Positions 8,026-20,200 of a stretch of DNA of 24,406 bases are shown here, piece by piece. The stretch spans positions 1 to 24,406 of the forward strand of contig MPUH01001090.1 of NCBI GenBank assembly GCA_001970955.1. Direction: 5' to 3'. Source of the stretch: Stentor coeruleus. Lineage: Eukaryota; Ciliophora; Heterotrichea; Heterotrichida; Stentoridae. The notes below the pieces were generated by a model. The model saw nothing but the letters and a program-made list of their open reading frames with translations, was not told the origin of the DNA and did no database searches. The position numbers and the translations under genes were made by a program. Within the stretch, counting starts at the first letter, position 1, and each line of letters starts with the position of its first letter.

Positions 8026-11000
8026 ATGCTGATTTTTTTACTTTATTTGGTTCAAAGTTTAACTATCACTACAGTACCTTCGTTTTTAACGCCTCCAACT
8101 CCAAGACGTTTAGTATCAGGTATTCATTGTGATAAAATAAACCATGCCTTTTTGTTCGGAGGAGGCAGCCAATCTGGCAATCCCTACAATGACGAAATGT
8201 GGAAATTTGGAATTTCAAACTATACATGGGAACAAACAAGTCTTACAACTCCAGCAATGCCTGAAGGTCGTATAGCATCAGCAATGGCAACAATTGATGA
8301 TATGATTTACATGTATGGTGGTGCTTGTGATCATGGCCCAAGTGCTGATTTTTGGAGTTTTAACACATCAGAAAATGTTTGGATTGAACTTAAAGCTGAA
8401 GGTGATAATCCTGGTCCAATAGCATATTCAGCTTTTGCTAATTATGAATGGAATCATGTTGACTATATGGCCATGTTTGGAGGATATAGCGATACTGGAC
8501 CTACTAACAATTTTTTTATGTAATTTCTATATAGACTGAATTTGGTAACTTTGAAATGGAAGAAATACGTAAGCGATTTTATGCCAAAACCTAGAATTGG
8601 TGCAGCAATGGAATTTAATAAATATGACAATAGTTTATATTTGTGGGGTATGAATAAAAACAATGAAACAAATGAATCTCTTAATGTGTATGTTTTTAAC
8701 TTGAAAACAGAAAAATGGAGCATTTTAGAAACGGATTATAAAGAAAAAGAATATGTTAAACCAAGAAGCTTTCATGGACTTGCTATTTATGATAATTTTA
8801 TGTATGTTATGTATGGATCTGATCCACAGTCGAAAATTCAACCTGATAATGTATTAAAACTTGATATTCAAAATGGAAAGTGGGGTATTTTCAAAAAAGC
8901 ACATATTATGAAAATAAGTATGTTTGCAACTATTCCTAATGAAGAAACTTACTATCTTTTTTGTGGAGGTAACCCTGAAGGTGAATTCAATTCTGTTTAT
9001 GAAATAAATTTTCGTGAAAATACATTTACTATACTCTTTAATAATACTTATGTTTTCGATAGAAGACATAGCTATACGTTGTTTAAAGTAGGCACAGATT
9101 TATTATTATTTGGAGGAGCTGATCATTTGAATGTGTAATATTTATACAGTTACAATGACCTTTTCATATTTGATTTAATCGAAGAAAAATGGTCAGAAGT
9201 TGTTGCGAACGGAACTCCGCCTTCTCCACGTTATAATCATTGTAGTGTAATATTCCAAGGTCTTTATTTAGTTGTATTCGGCGGAAGAGATTTTAGCACA
9301 GAATTTAATGATTTCTTCCTTTATAATATAAGGACAAATAAATGGTCTCAGTTTTATCCTAAACCTGAACCTCAACCAAGATTTGGCTGCTGTATGATGG
9401 CTCATGAAAAATTTATTGTGGTTCATGGAGGGAAAACTCCTACATCAGTTACATCTGAGATTTTCACTGTTGATATGCACAATTTAGACGTAACTTATAT
9501 AAATACATTTGATATGCCTTCAACTTATCTTGAATTGTACAATCATAAATGCTGGTCGCATCATACTCCAGATGATTCATCCTTATTAATTTTTATTGCT
9601 ACAGGAGAATATAGTTCTGGAAAGGCTTCGAGCTCAATATTTTTATTAAACTGCGATATTGATAACAAAGCCACAACATCTACTGCTCGTGAACTTGTAA
9701 ATTTAAATGAATCTTATAGTTGGTCAGCAGCTGGAATTGCTGCAACAAGAAATTGGTGTATTATTATGGGAGGGAAGAAATGGTCGATGTATACTTCTGA
9801 CAAAATTTTTGCAGTTAAAATAAATGATAGTGATGTTAGTGCTGAACCCTATATCTATGATTTTCAATCCAAAAACATAGATTATTTATACTCTATAGAT
9901 ACAGAGCATTATTCTAACAATATTTATATAGGATTTTCAGGAGCAGGATATAGCGATATGGTTAAAGAACATTATATTTTATCCCATTTTTACAAAGTCC
10001 ATCCTGAAAATACTGAGGAATTAGAGTTTATAGAATGTAGTTCAGGAACTTATGGATCAGAATGTTTACCATGCCCATATGGTACATACAAAGAAGAACC
10101 AGGTGAAGAAGCATGTACAGAATGTCCTGAAGGAACTTATAATCCGAAATTAGCTTCAGCAAGTTTAGAATCTTGTTTTCCTTGCCCATTTAACTTTTAC
10201 AACAATCAGACTGGAAAAGAAATGTGTTTAGAGTGTGAAAAAGGAAAATATTGTCCTGTTGGAAGTGTTAATGAAACTTTTATTAATGAAACTATAGTAA
10301 ATTATGATTATCAACCTCCAAACTATGTTACAGGATCATCTGATCCTTTTGATGGTAGAGTTTATTATTTTGTGTATTTTTCTGGGACTTTACTGTTTTT
10401 ATTGTATTTTCTCAACCCAAAATTCAGATCTAAATTATCTAAAATTGATTATTTTACAGAAAAGCATAGTACTCAGATGGGAAAACCGATTATAAAATTC
10501 AGAACATCTTTAGGAGGACTATTTACAGTTGTTTTTTGTGTTTTTCAGTTGATTTTTATAGCACAACAGTTTACAGCTTATAGAGAAAATAACATACTTG
10601 AAACTAAAGCTCTTGTTCCTGCGATAACCCGTAATGAAATTTTTACTGCAGATGTTTTTAAAATTGATACTGATTTTTTATATTACCCTGGTACTTGTAT
10701 ATCAGAAGATATTATAAAAAACTCTAAAAATAAGGAAATTAATGAATATACTGATTGTAGCGGTTTTCTTTATACTTCTCTTGTCGATATTGATGGAAAA
10801 GTTACTTGCTACAAACCTGAAAACTCAAAAAACTGCAGAGTAAGATTAGAACAAACTGGCTTGATCCTTAACGGAGACAGTTCAATATCTTATTACTTCT
10901 GTGAATTTGGAGCATTAGCTTCAGGAATCAGAGTTACAATAGAATCATCTTCATCAATACCAGGAGAGTCTAGTAAAAAATCATTCATACTAGAATACAA

Positions 11001-11604
11001 AAATGGTACAGTATTAAGAGGAACTAAAAAATCAGAGTTTTTCTTCGATATTACCAAATCAGTAATTCATATTCAGGTATTCGAATCTGATTCTTCTAAA
11101 TGGCCAAATGGAACTACAGGTTTTCATATTGGCCAGAAAAACTTACCAAATTATGGTGATTCACAATATGGAAATAAGTAATAATTATACAGTATCAATT
11201 TTGAGCAATGTGTTGGAGTTATAATAAATCTAGAGATGAGTGGAGCAGTTCTTGTTACAAAAAGGATTTTTAAGGTAACTTTATTATTAACAATTAGTTC
11301 AGCAATAGCATCTGTTTTTGGTATACTTGAAATGTTTGGAATGGCGATGGCTTTTACTGAAAAAACTGAAGAGTATGTTGTAGGAAAATATAAATCACAA
11401 ATGAATCTGAATTCTGTTATTGGAAATAGATTTACTATTGCTACTTGTTTTGAATATAATGAACATGATGAAAAGAAAAAGTTGATTTATAGTGGAATTT
11501 CTACATGTTCTGAGAATTTTAAAACTGGAAAAAAACCTTCTGTTATTGTCCCTGTATCACCGTCTTATTTGGATACAACTCAAGTAGTTGACTTAGATAG
11601 TTAA
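8026..11604 (+). CDS. Kelch-repeat, cysteine-rich, three-pass membrane protein, paralogue 1 (five exons)
   Basis: Exons 8026-8519, 8535-9134, 9150-11061, 11077-11177 and 11193-11604 give 1,172 aa. Order: signal peptide (MLIFLLYLVQSLT); about twelve kelch-type blades (FGG/YGG doublets followed by a Trp, e.g. YMYGGACDHGPSADFW, LYLVVFGGRDF) to about residue 655, enough for two six-bladed propellers; a cysteine-rich GCC2/GCC3-like stretch, residues 661-737, with GTYGSECLPCPYGTY and ending CPVGS; membrane segments near 769-787, 820-839 and 1063-1090; a short conserved loop (IDYFTEKH, RTSLGGLFT) between the first two; about 220 residues with several Cys between the second and third; and a ~80-aa tail ending near DTTQVVDLDS. 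Expected topology is propellers outside or lumenal, tail inside. Three introns break the frame with stops; the fourth does not and is inferred from the paralogues. Ligand and role are unknown. Confidence 0.9.
8520..8534 (+). other. 15-nt intron 1 of kelch gene 1, phase 2
   Basis: GTAATTTCTATATAG. Phase 2, so its G plus TAA creates an in-frame TAA if unspliced. Splicing joins NNFFI to LNLVTLKW within a kelch blade. Same position as intron 1 of the two paralogues. Confidence 0.95.
9135..9149 (+). other. 15-nt intron 2 of kelch gene 1, phase 2
   Basis: GTAATATTTATACAG. Joins GGADHLNV to YNDLFIFDL, a complete kelch blade. Position shared with both paralogues. Confidence 0.95.
11062..11076 (+). 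other. 15-nt intron 3 of kelch gene 1, phase 0, no stop (hidden in the ORF)
   Basis: GTAATTCATATTCAG lies in frame and would be translated as VIHIQ. The paralogue at 12347 has exactly these five residues missing (TRSVFESDSS against TKS-VIHIQ-VFESDSS), and the inverted paralogue has a stop-containing intron at the same codon boundary. It fits the intron rule (GTAA, A at 10, AG). Confidence 0.85.
11178..11192 (+). other. 15-nt intron 4 of kelch gene 1, phase 2
   Basis: GTAATAATTATACAG. Joins the second-to-third membrane segment region to the last exon (GNN-INFEQCVG), which carries membrane segment 3. Position shared with both paralogues. Confidence 0.95.
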
Positions 11605-12346
11605 AGAATTTATTTTTTTTATAATAAGGATATTTATGAATATAAGATGAAGTGTTGGCAAAATATGAGAAATTGTTTACTGCTTTATTAATGGTTTTAG
11701 AGGTAGTTTTGTATACTCATGCATTTTATAGAGATAGTTGTGCTTTCTTTAAATATAGGTCATTTGAAATATAGTTATTGTTTGTTAGTGGATATATAGA
11801 AAAATAGTAATAAATAACACCCATATTTCCTGAAACACTCAAAATGCATAGCATACTAAAATATAATCAAATAATCAACTCTAATATCTAATTNTGCATA
11901 GCATACTAAAATATAATCAAATAATCAACTCTAATATCTAATTTTTACATAAAATCATTAAAACTCTGATAAATAATTTGTAGTTTATTTATGATGAATA
12001 TTTTCAAAATTCAAAGTTTTGATTCGTGAATCAAGCTATAATCAAAATCGTAAAATCAAATTAAGTAACTATAAAAATATTCTTACACTTAAGAATCAAA
12101 ATCTCTATTAATTTACAAATTCTAAAAAGTGAAAATGCCTAAACAAATCTTAACTAATATTTCTATATACTCAAATTCAGATAAATTTTATATATAAATA
12201 CAGCTTATATAATTTCTAAAGATGAATTAAATCTATATTACTAGGAGAATTTGACTTATCTAAAATTTTAATATTCTCTCCAACAGATTTTTTTTTCTAT
12301 GGAAATATAATGATACAGATAATTTTCTGTATGACAATAATATATA
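11605..12346. other. Intergenic region between tandem kelch genes
   Basis: 742 bp of AT-rich sequence with no gene seen. It should contain the 3' UTR of kelch gene 1 and the promoter of kelch gene 2. It includes an N-split duplication. Confidence 0.6.
11845..11943. repeat. N-split 49-bp duplication (probable assembly overlap)
   Basis: Bases 11845-11893, starting TGCATAGCATACTAAAATA, recur exactly at 11895-11943 with a single N at 11894. Confidence 0.93.
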
Positions 12347-15300
12347 ATGCTATACTTACTTTTTAGTTTAGTACATAGCTTGCATATTGAACCTTTACCA
12401 ACTTCACTTACTCCTCCAACTTCAAGGCGTATGGTTTCAAGTATTCATTCTGATATTGACAACAGCGCTTATCTGTTTGGAGGTGGAAGTCAATCTGGAG
12501 ACCCATACAGTGACGAATTATGGAAATTCAGCCTTGATGACTATAAATGGAGCCAAGTTAATCTTAATACTCCAGTAATTCCTGAAGGTCGTGTTGGATG
12601 TGCTATGGCTACTCACGAAGAATATATTTATGTGTATGGAGGTGCATGTGATCATGGTCCAAGTGCTGATTTTTGGCTTTATAGCCTAGAAGAAGCTATA
12701 TGGACCGAGCATAATATAAAAGGAGATAAGCCAGGACCAATAGCTCATCCAGCGTATAGTAACTTTGAATATAAAGGTGTAAATTATATGGCAATGTTTG
12801 GGGGTTTTAATAGTGAAATTGCTACAAATGAACTTTACCTGTAATTATCTACTTAGTTTAGACCTTGAAAATGAAATTTGGACATATTATAATTCTTCTA
12901 CAACAAAACCTATGCCACGAATTGGAGCTAGAATGGAATATTATAATGATCACTTATATCTTTGGGGTGCATCTCAAGATGGAGATAAAGATGAAGACCT
13001 GAAACTTTATCGATATAGTCTAGAAGACCAAAGCTGGTCAGTTATAGAAACTTATTATATGGATAATATGGATTCAAGAAGTTTTCATGGGGTTTATTGT
13101 TGGGATGAATATTTTTATGTATTTTATGGAGTTAATATGAATGATGCGATAGAATTTGACAGTGTGCTAATGGTACCTCTAACTGGGGGGAACTGGACTG
13201 AATTAGAACTCAACTTTAAAATTACAATTGGTATGTTTGCTACTGTTTTAAATAAAGAAACCGTGTGGATTTTCTGTGGAGGGGATACAGAAGGAGAATA
13301 CAATTCTGTTTATCAAATTAACCTAACATCAAAAATCATAACAGAATTCTTCCCAGATACTTATATTTTCCATAGAAGGCATAGTTATACGTTTTTCAGA
13401 ATCGGTACCGACTTGCTTCTTTTCGGTGGAGCTGATTCTGAGCAAGTGTAATTTTCATATAGATACGATGATCTTTATAAGTACAGCCTAATGACTTTAC
13501 AATGGCAATCTGTTGTAGCTAGTGGTGATCCTCCTTCAGCACGTTATGGTCATTGTGCTTCAGGATATCAAGGATTATATCTAATAATATTTGGTGGGAG
13601 GAATTTTGATACAGAATTTAATGATATGTTTCAATATAATCTTAGGACTAATACTTGGTCTACTATTATCCCACATCCTGAACCTGCACCAAGATATGGT
13701 TGTTGTATGACTACTCATGAAAAATTTATAATAATTCAAGGAGGAGAAACTCCAAGTAAAGTTACTAATGAAATAATCACAATTGATTTACATAATCATG
13801 AATTGTCAATTGTTGATAATTTTAATTTATTTGAAAAAGAACTAAATATTAGAAATCATAAATGCTGGTCTAGACATTCATCAGATGGTGTTACACTTGA
13901 ACTTCTTGTTGCTACTGGGGAAAATGCATATGGACAAGTTTTAAAACATGTATTTGTGATAACTTTTGATATTGATAATAAAGTAAATGAAGCTGTTGTT
14001 GAAAGCTTAATTTATTTGAATGAATCTCAAAGCTGGGCTGCTGCAGGGGTTATTGCAATGAGTAATACTTTCTTGATTATTGGGGGAACTAAAAGAGCTA
14101 TGTACGCTTCAAATAAAATATTTTCTATTAGTAGCAGAAAATCATCAAATGAAGTTGTACAATTAGAAATCATTTATGAAGATAATACGACTGCTTATTG
14201 GTATAATCATGATATTGAGCATTATATGAGGAATATTTATATTGGGTTTTCTGGAGCTTATTTTGCTAATATGGTAAAAGAGCATAAAATTCTTAGTCAT
14301 GTATATAGAATTCACCCTAGTGATATTATTGATGATTATAAATATATAGAATGTAGTGCTGGAACATATGGAGAAAACTGTGATCCATGTCGCCCTGGAA
14401 CTTATAAAGAAGATGTAGGTCCTGATGATTGTCTTGAATGCCCAATCGGAACTTATAATCCTAATAACTCTTCTATAAGTATTGAATCTTGTTTTCCATG
14501 CAAATTTGGTTTTTTTGCTAATAAAACTGGAATGGAAAACTGTTTACATTGTCAACCTAATTATTATTGCCCAGTTGGAAGCAATAAAGAAACTTTTAGA
14601 TATTATCGTGATGATGTATTATCACATCAACCAGCTAATTATGCTTCAAATATAAGTGATCCATTTGATGGAAAAATATATTATTTTGTTTATCTTACTG
14701 GAATGATGATGTTTTTAATTTATATTTTTAATTCGAATTTCAGGAATAAACTTAGTCGAATTGATTATTTTTCAGAAAAACATGAAACTAAAGTTGGACA
14801 GCCTGTGATAAAATTGAGGACATCACTTGGTGGACTTTTTACTATTGTATTTTTTGTGTTTCAAGTGATTTATATTTCTCAAGCTTTTAATAATTACAGA
14901 TATGACAATATTTTAGAAACTAAAGCTTTAGTTCCAGCTATTATAAGAGATGATGTTTTTAAAGCTAGTGAATTTGTTGTAGAAACTGAACTGCTTTATT
15001 ACCCAGGTTCCTGCACCCAGCCCTACCCAAAAACTAAAGAAGAAGAAAACACATGTACAGAATATCTTTACGAAACCTATGAAGACATCCAAGGTGAAAC
15101 AAAATGTTCAAAAAACAATAAAACAGACACTTGCACATTAACTTTTAAATGCCAAGATTGTTATCTCACAGGTGACAGTTCAATAGAATACAGACTTTGT
15201 GAATATGGAAGTTTAGCTTCTGGAATTAAAGTTAGCGTAAGATCACCATCTTCAATTCCTGGAGAATATAGTGAAGAGGCTTATATCCTTGAATTTATTA

Positions 15301-15890
15301 ACGGAACAGTCTTAAGAGGAGATGCTTCTTCAGAATTTTTTTTTGAAGTCACAAGATCAGTATTTGAATCAGATTCCTCAGATTGGACTACTGGGACAAC
15401 TGGATATCATATTGGAAGAATGAGTGACCCAAATCCTGGAGATCATTTAACTGGAGATGAGTAATTTTTATTCAGCATATATTTTGAACCTTGTGTTAGT
15501 CTGAAAATTTATTTGAATATGAATGGTTCAGTACTTGTAACGAGAAGGATTTTCAAATTAGCTTTTATGCTTATGATAACAACTTCGATAGCATCAGTTT
15601 TTGGGATACTAGAAATGTTTGGTTTAGCAATGATTATGTCTGAAAAAGCTGAAGGGTGTTTGAAAAGGAAAGTTAAAAGCATTAAGGATTTGAATTCTGT
15701 TATTAGTGCTCGTGGGTATATTTGTCACTCTTTTGAGTATGGAGAAAATGAAAAATCGAGTGGTAAAATAAATAAAAGCTCTTTTTATCCTTCAACTTAT
15801 GGAAATGCATCACATAAAATTACCCCAACACTTTTTTTGTCGCCTGAAAAGTTTGTGGATACAACTCAAAATATTGACTTAGATTTATAG
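12347..15890 (+). CDS. Kelch-repeat, cysteine-rich, three-pass membrane protein, paralogue 2 (four exons)
   Basis: Exons 12347-12840, 12857-13447, 13463-15460 and 15476-15890 give 1,165 aa, collinear with paralogue 1 and identical at about half the positions by eye. Signal peptide MLYLLFSLVHSLH; about twelve kelch blades (YVYGGACDHGPSADFW, LLLFGGADSEQVYDDL); cysteine-rich GCC2/GCC3-like segment 659-735 (GTYGENCDPCRPGTY to CPVGS); membrane segments near 767-785, 816-840 and in the last exon; conserved loop IDYFSEKH and RTSLGGLFT; tail ending FVDTTQNIDLDL, like paralogue 1. It lacks the intron that paralogues 1 and 3 share after the T-K/R-S triplet. Its first intron is 16 nt rather than 15. Same direction as paralogue 1 with 742 bp between, so probably a tandem duplicate with its own promoter. 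Function unknown; an adhesion or sensing role at the surface is inference. Confidence 0.9.
12841..12856 (+). other. 16-nt intron 1 of kelch gene 2, phase 2
   Basis: GTAATTATCTACTTAG is the only intron here that is not 15 nt. A 15-nt version would not end in AG. The 16-nt removal gives NELYLLDLENEIW, aligning with the paralogues, and the A is still six bases from the 3' end. Confidence 0.92.
13448..13462 (+). other. 15-nt intron 2 of kelch gene 2, phase 2
   Basis: GTAATTTTCATATAG. Joins GGADSEQV to YDDLYKYSL within a kelch blade, as in the paralogues. Confidence 0.95.
15461..15475 (+). other. 15-nt intron 3 of kelch gene 2, phase 2
   Basis: GTAATTTTTATTCAG. Joins HLTGD to DIYFEPCVS at the start of the last exon; equivalent to intron 4 of paralogues 1 and 3. 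Confidence 0.95.
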
Positions 15891-17281
15891 GTTTTAATAT
15901 AATATGTGTTGTTTTATATTGTTTTTTATGTTTGAATAATAATTTTTTATAAGTGTTTGTAGGGTTCGAAAGAGTTTTAGAGAATGATATTTTTTATTTT
16001 AGAATGTAAAAATTGATATATTTACTTGAAATATTAGAAAGGCTAAAATCTTATAATTTATATTTTCTAGTTAAAATATTTAACCTCCTATTCGAAATCG
16101 GTCAAATTAGTATAATTTACAAACTCAGGCTCATCGTTGAGACTTTTAGACAAAAATCGCATATGCGTATAAAACTATAAAGCGAAATTTTATATATAAA
16201 CAATACTTAAATGCATCTAAATTTATTATGTAAAACATGCTTTAAAATTATTTTTAGATGCGATTCTAACAATTTCAGTGAGCAAAAATTTATAATCATC
16301 ATAAAAATAAGCAAAAAAAAATATTGAATTTTATAACAGATTTTTTACTACTTAACCTTGAAAAACAAGATATTTTGTCTTAAAAGAAGAAAGTCATTAT
16401 CTATGGATAACACAAAGAGCATCAAAAGAAAAGCTAAACAATGAAAAAAACCATTTTTATTATTTCAACCTTCTGAGGAATATAATTTTTAAGTTGTCTA
16501 CAATGAAAAATAAGTATTGTAGACAAACTAAATGTAGAAAAAGATATTTTTTTATTTCAAATGTAGATATAGATAAACTCTTATAAGCATATCTAAATAT
16601 TTGATGGCTAAAATAGATTATAAATAGCTATTTTTTACAAATTTGTAGATATAGATTGTAATAACTAGTATATTTTTTAAGAATAATATAATAAATCTAC
16701 AAAGTATTCTATAATAGTATATTTTTTAAGAATAATATAATAAATCTACAAAGTATTCTATAATAGTATAGTTTTAAAAATAAAAACTTGCATGCTTCTC
16801 TTACAAAATTTTATAAATCTCGATATATAAAGAAACGTTTATTTATGAATGAATAAGGTTAAATTTTGCTTTTGAGAGAGTTGGTTATCTAATTTTCGAA
16901 GTTAAAAAATTTTTTTTTTGGATATCAGATCACACCAGAATTTTTTATATAAATGATTTTAGTATTTAATAAAGTATAAAAGTTAAGCATAAAAGTTTAT
17001 TTAACTCTAGTTAAATTATATATAGTAATATATTAATTTTTCTGAGTATATCTAAAAAATTGTCGAAAATATAAGGCAAAGTTTAATGAAGATTTTGAAA
17101 TAGTTTCTGAATATAATTTTGATTTTTTAGGCAAATAGAGGATTTGTTTACAAGATAAAATAGTATATAAAATTAAAAGAATATAAAACTTACAAAGCAA
17201 TACTCTAGTTAAAANGTTATTCCATAAAAATTATTTATCACATTCAATCTAAAAATCTAACTTAGTTTAATTAATTACTAG
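15891..17281. other. 1.4-kb convergent intergenic region
   Basis: Lies between the 3' ends of kelch gene 2 (plus) and kelch gene 3 (minus). AT-rich, with no open frame, RNA gene or kelch remnant that I can support. Contains a 49-bp tandem duplication and one unresolved base (N at 17215) with no flanking duplication. Confidence 0.55.
16666..16770. repeat. 49-bp perfect tandem duplication
   Basis: The unit starting TAGTATATTTTTTAAG at 16666 is repeated exactly from 16715, and the first 7 bases recur at 16764. No N separates the copies. Confidence 0.9.
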
Positions 17282-20200
17282 CTAAATCTGATTCTGTTGA
17301 ACTTTCAATACAGAACTAAAGTATCCATCAAAAGATGTGCTCATCGATTTATCTAATTTTTCAATTTCATAAAAGTTATCAAATGATAATAAAACCTGAA
17401 ATCTTTTTTTGATCATCATAATAAACGCCTTCCTCGCTCTAATTTTCCTATGAACAAACTCCTCAAATTTTTCAAAAACAATCATCCCTATCCCAAACAG
17501 TTCTAGAAATCCAAAAATCGACCCAATCCCAGTTGAAACAAGTACAATAAAACTATATAAAAATTTTCTTTTTATAACAAGGATGGAATTTGTCATTTCC
17601 AATAAAACTTGAACTTGCAAGCATGTTTCAAGATTAATCCTATTTTTAAATTACTCTTTTCCTTCATAAGAGCTTCCTTTAAAAGGATTGCTTTCAGGGG
17701 CAATATGATAACCTTTTTTTATACTAGGCCATTCATTAGGTTCTGACAAAAAAAGCTAATTTAAAATTACAGATCGTGTTACCCCAAAATAAAATATTGA
17801 AGGTTCAGTTCCACGAAATACTTTGCCATCAACATGATTAATATAATAAGATACAGAACTCATGTATCCAGGAATTGAAGAATCAGATGAAACATTTACT
17901 CGGATTCCTGATGCAAAACTTCCAAACTCACAGATTTTATTAATAATATTATCATTTCCAGGAAGCTCACAATCAAAACAAATCAATTCTATTATACAAG
18001 TGCTTGGCTTATCTATTTTACAACTTCTAATCCATTCCACACCAGAAGATTCAGTATATAAATCTGCAATACAATTATCTTTTGTATTTTTATTTATACA
18101 ACCTCCCCTGTAATAAAACAATTCAATAGTTATTGTAAAATTAGACACAATAAAATCTTCATTAAGGGTAACAGATGGTACTAAAGATTTTTCTTCAATA
18201 ATATTATCATTGAAATACAAATTAAGAAGACCTGATAAATAGATAATAGCGAATAAAACAAAAGTTACAGTAACAAATCCACCAAATGTAGTTTTTGTTT
18301 TTATTATTGGTTCATTTTCATTAGTTTCATGTTTTTCAGAAAAATAATCAAACCTTCTTAGTTTCCTTCTTAACCAAGGCCAGAACCAAAAGCATATAAA
18401 TAGAGCAACTGAGAAAAAGTAAACAATATAATATATTTTTCCATTAAAAGGATCTGGTAAAATTTTACTATAAGCTTCAGGTCTAATTATAATAAGTGAT
18501 GGAATGACAATAGGCTTTGTATCTTCTGTACTTCCAACAGGACAAAAAAGTCCTGATACACAATCTTTACATAAAAATGTTCCTTCTTCAGCTGTAAAAC
18601 TACCAAAATGACAAGGTATACACATATATATACTTGTAGCTGCTATATAAGTTCCCATTGTCCCAATAGGACATTTTTTACATTCTTGTGCTCCGATTAT
18701 ATCTGAATAAGTGCCAAAAGGACATGGTAAACAATCAGGGCCATAAGTTCCGGTGCTACAAAGGAAATATTGTTTTTCACTAGTATTAGGGCTGATTTTA
18801 TACATTTGACTTGTTATGAATTCTTTTTTTATTAAATCACCTGAGGTTGCTCCTGAATAAGCTACGATAAGATCTTGGCCAAAATGCTCAACTCCATGTT
18901 TATACCAGAAAATATTGTTAGATTCATCTGAGAGTGTATAAGGATAATTTCTTTCTGATAATGGGATTATGTTTATTAGAGAAGAAGCATATAATACTAA
19001 TCTACTTCCACCAATTTGAATAAGCCAATCATTCATTAAAGCATAACCACTATTAGCCCAGTTTACTATCGAACTATTTGATGTATCTTTAAGTATTGTC
19101 CAATACAAAGAACTTAATTGACCTAAATCTGTAATATTAGCTTTATATATAGACGAAGATGGACTAAGGTCAGATCTTTCTCCTATCGATAAAACAAGCC
19201 AAAAATCATCATTTTTTTCTATAACCCAACATTTATGATTCATAAGTTTTACATTAGCATTTTTATCAGAATAAGAAGGCAAAGTTTTCAAAGTTCGTGT
19301 ATTCATGTTTAAAACTAATACATCATCACTAGCACTTGATTGAGCTGTTTTACCTCCATGTAAAATTATAAAGTTTTTATAAGCTGCCATACAACAAGAT
19401 GTTTTTGTGCTTACTGAGATATCTGTTGTTATAATTGACCATGAATTTCTATCATAATTATATAGATAAAATTGAGAAAAAGCACCTCTTAAATCTTCTC
19501 CACCAAAAATTATAATATTGAGACCTTGGTAAACAGTACTACAATGATGATATCTTGGACTTGGAGCACTGCCATCAGGAATTCGGTCATACCATAGATT
19601 TTTTTGTGTATCCCAAATGACTAAGTCACCAAACCTTTATAAATCTTACACAAGATCGTAATCATATCCTCCAAACATTACAATATTACTTCCGATTCTA
19701 TTAAAAGAATAACTTTGTCTTCTTTTTGGCATCTTACTATTCTTTATAATACTTGTAACTGAGTTATTAGAAAAATCGTATTTATAAACAGAATTATAAA
19801 GCCCATTTGAATTAGTCCCACATATAACCCAAACTGATTTCCCATTTTGCACATACCCAAATTTATTTCTTGTTATAACTTCTCCAGTCATTACAACTTT
19901 CTCCCATTTCCCATCATCCAAATTAACTCTATAAGTTGATGACATTTCTTTATTCTGATAATGATCTATGCCTAAAAAGACATACAAATAATTATCTACA
20001 AGTGCAACTCCATGATGATTTCTAATCTCAGCGACATCATCAAAAGTTTCTACAATCGACCATTTTTCATTCTCCAAACTATATTTATAAAGTCTTTGAT
20101 TTTCTTCTAAACTTCGATTTTTTTCGCTTATTCCCCAAATATACAAATTTTCATTATAATAAACAAGTCCTGTTCCTAATCTTTCTGCAGGAATTGTCCC

